From Vibrio penaeicida (GTDB lineage: Bacteria > Pseudomonadota > Gammaproteobacteria > Enterobacterales > Vibrionaceae), in contig NZ_AP025145.1 of the NCBI RefSeq assembly GCF_019977755.1, forward strand, positions 558,001-622,000: a stretch of DNA of 64,000 bases. The letters run 5' to 3'. Under the pieces are notes generated by a model. That model saw only the letters and a list, made by a program, of their open reading frames with translations. It was not told where the DNA came from and made no database searches. Shown piece after piece: positions 63,598 through 64,000 of the stretch. Every line of letters begins with the position of its first letter. The first letter of the stretch is position 1. Made by a program: the position numbers and the translations under genes.

Positions 63598-64000
63598 TCA
63601 AGGCTCCTTCGAAAACACTTCGACATTAATCAGTTGCCACACCATATAGTCGTTAAATATTTGAGGTTGGAGTTCTTCATGGTGATCTTTCGGTAAAATA
63701 AGCCACAATGGGCCTTTTCCACGAACCGACATTTTTTTACCGTTGTCTTCCCAAGCTAATATCGGGGCAAATTGACGAATGTGTTCGAAATCAAGCGTTA
63801 CTTCGTACTTGTCGAGTGCTTTCAAAGTCAGCCACGTACCTTTTGCTTTGGCATCGTTTAGGATGTCTTCTAGTTTAGGTCCTTTATAGGTATGGGCTTC
63901 ATTCGTCCATGGCGTGTTGGTGGTAATTAATAATTGAGGAAATGATTTTATGTTTTCTAAAGTATAACTGGCAGGGTTTTCAACGTCACCAGTAACAGTT
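63598..64000 (-). CDS. SUOX-fold (oxidoreductase molybdopterin-binding-like/PruR-like) protein, C-terminal part
   Basis: The frame runs off the window, with 134 codons visible. TNTPWTNEAHTYKGPKLEDIL and the end KGPLWLILP with MVWQLINVEVF match the C-terminal half of the sulfite-oxidase (SUOX) molybdopterin-binding fold, in the small form without the molybdenum-ligand Cys visible here. In Agrobacterium the small SUOX-fold protein PruR binds pterins in the periplasm and controls the diguanylate cyclase/phosphodiesterase DcpA. The gene's last bases lie within 5 bp of the cyclase start, so the same partnership is inferred. The signal peptide and start are outside the window. Confidence 0.75.
   Translation of the reverse strand, partial: TVTGDVENPASYTLENIKSFPQLLITTNTPWTNEAHTYKGPKLEDILNDAKAKGTWLTLKALDKYEVTLDFEHIRQFAPILAWEDNGKKMSVRGKGPLWLILPKDHHEELQPQIFNDYMVWQLINVEVFSKEP

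Overview
The window reads as part of a Vibrio genome (Vibrionaceae), most likely the second chromosome. The evidence is a complete Qrr quorum-sensing small RNA with a sigma-54 promoter, a CsrB-type small RNA, the malT / malP / malQ / glgB block (on chromosome II in V. cholerae), three methyl-accepting chemotaxis proteins, Vibrio-style palindromic repeats built around TACCCAAG...CTTGGGTA, and a Vibrio-style MITE. No rRNA, tRNA, CRISPR array, prophage or complete insertion sequence was seen.

Layout. 1-5.7 kb: MarR regulator, amino-acid-type binding protein, ferredoxin-NADP reductase (fpr), Crp/Fnr-type regulator with an FNR-like box beside its start, methyltransferase and a DUF3179 protein. 5.8-11.8 kb: a six-gene operon joining a BtuF/FecCD-type ABC importer to a nicotianamine-synthase-like enzyme (CntL), an opine dehydrogenase (CntM) and an EamA exporter (CntI-like). 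This is an opine metallophore system of the staphylopine/pseudopaline type, behind a promoter carrying Fur-like and Zur-like boxes. It is the most notable locus here. 11.9-18 kb: GNAT, stand-alone RibD-like deaminase, ParD-like protein overlapping methionine aminopeptidase, rsgA with a structured leader encoding a 15-residue peptide, an SCO/PCu(A)C copper-delivery operon and a DUF368 transporter. 18.2 kb: qrr. 18.7-30 kb: malT, malP, malQ and glgB for maltodextrin and glycogen metabolism.

30-48.7 kb: chemoreceptor, ABC-2 exporter, acyltransferase, AEC transporter divergent from a TetR regulator, hydrolase, ppnP, a 377-bp MITE containing a 13-copy 7-bp repeat whose edge forms the stop codon of a DUF1275 gene, an EamA transporter, a YgjV-like protein, csrB with an upstream VarA/GacA box, a CHASE-GGDEF diguanylate cyclase, AlkB, a glutaredoxin and a second chemoreceptor. 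48.7-64 kb: small membrane proteins (two behind a 17-bp-arm inverted repeat that includes the ribosome-binding site), tRNA hydroxylase trhO, AbrB-type membrane protein, an IS5-family transposase remnant, an Asp/Glu racemase, several small enzymes and acetyltransferases, fatty-acid desaturase, intracellular alpha-amylase, a third chemoreceptor, and a diguanylate cyclase overlapping a SUOX-fold (PruR-like) protein that runs off the window.

Three themes link the genes: metal acquisition (opine metallophore, copper delivery, Fur-like boxes), quorum sensing and c-di-GMP signalling (Qrr, CsrB, two GGDEF proteins), and alpha-glucan metabolism. All functions are inferred from sequence motifs and family knowledge; no database search was run.
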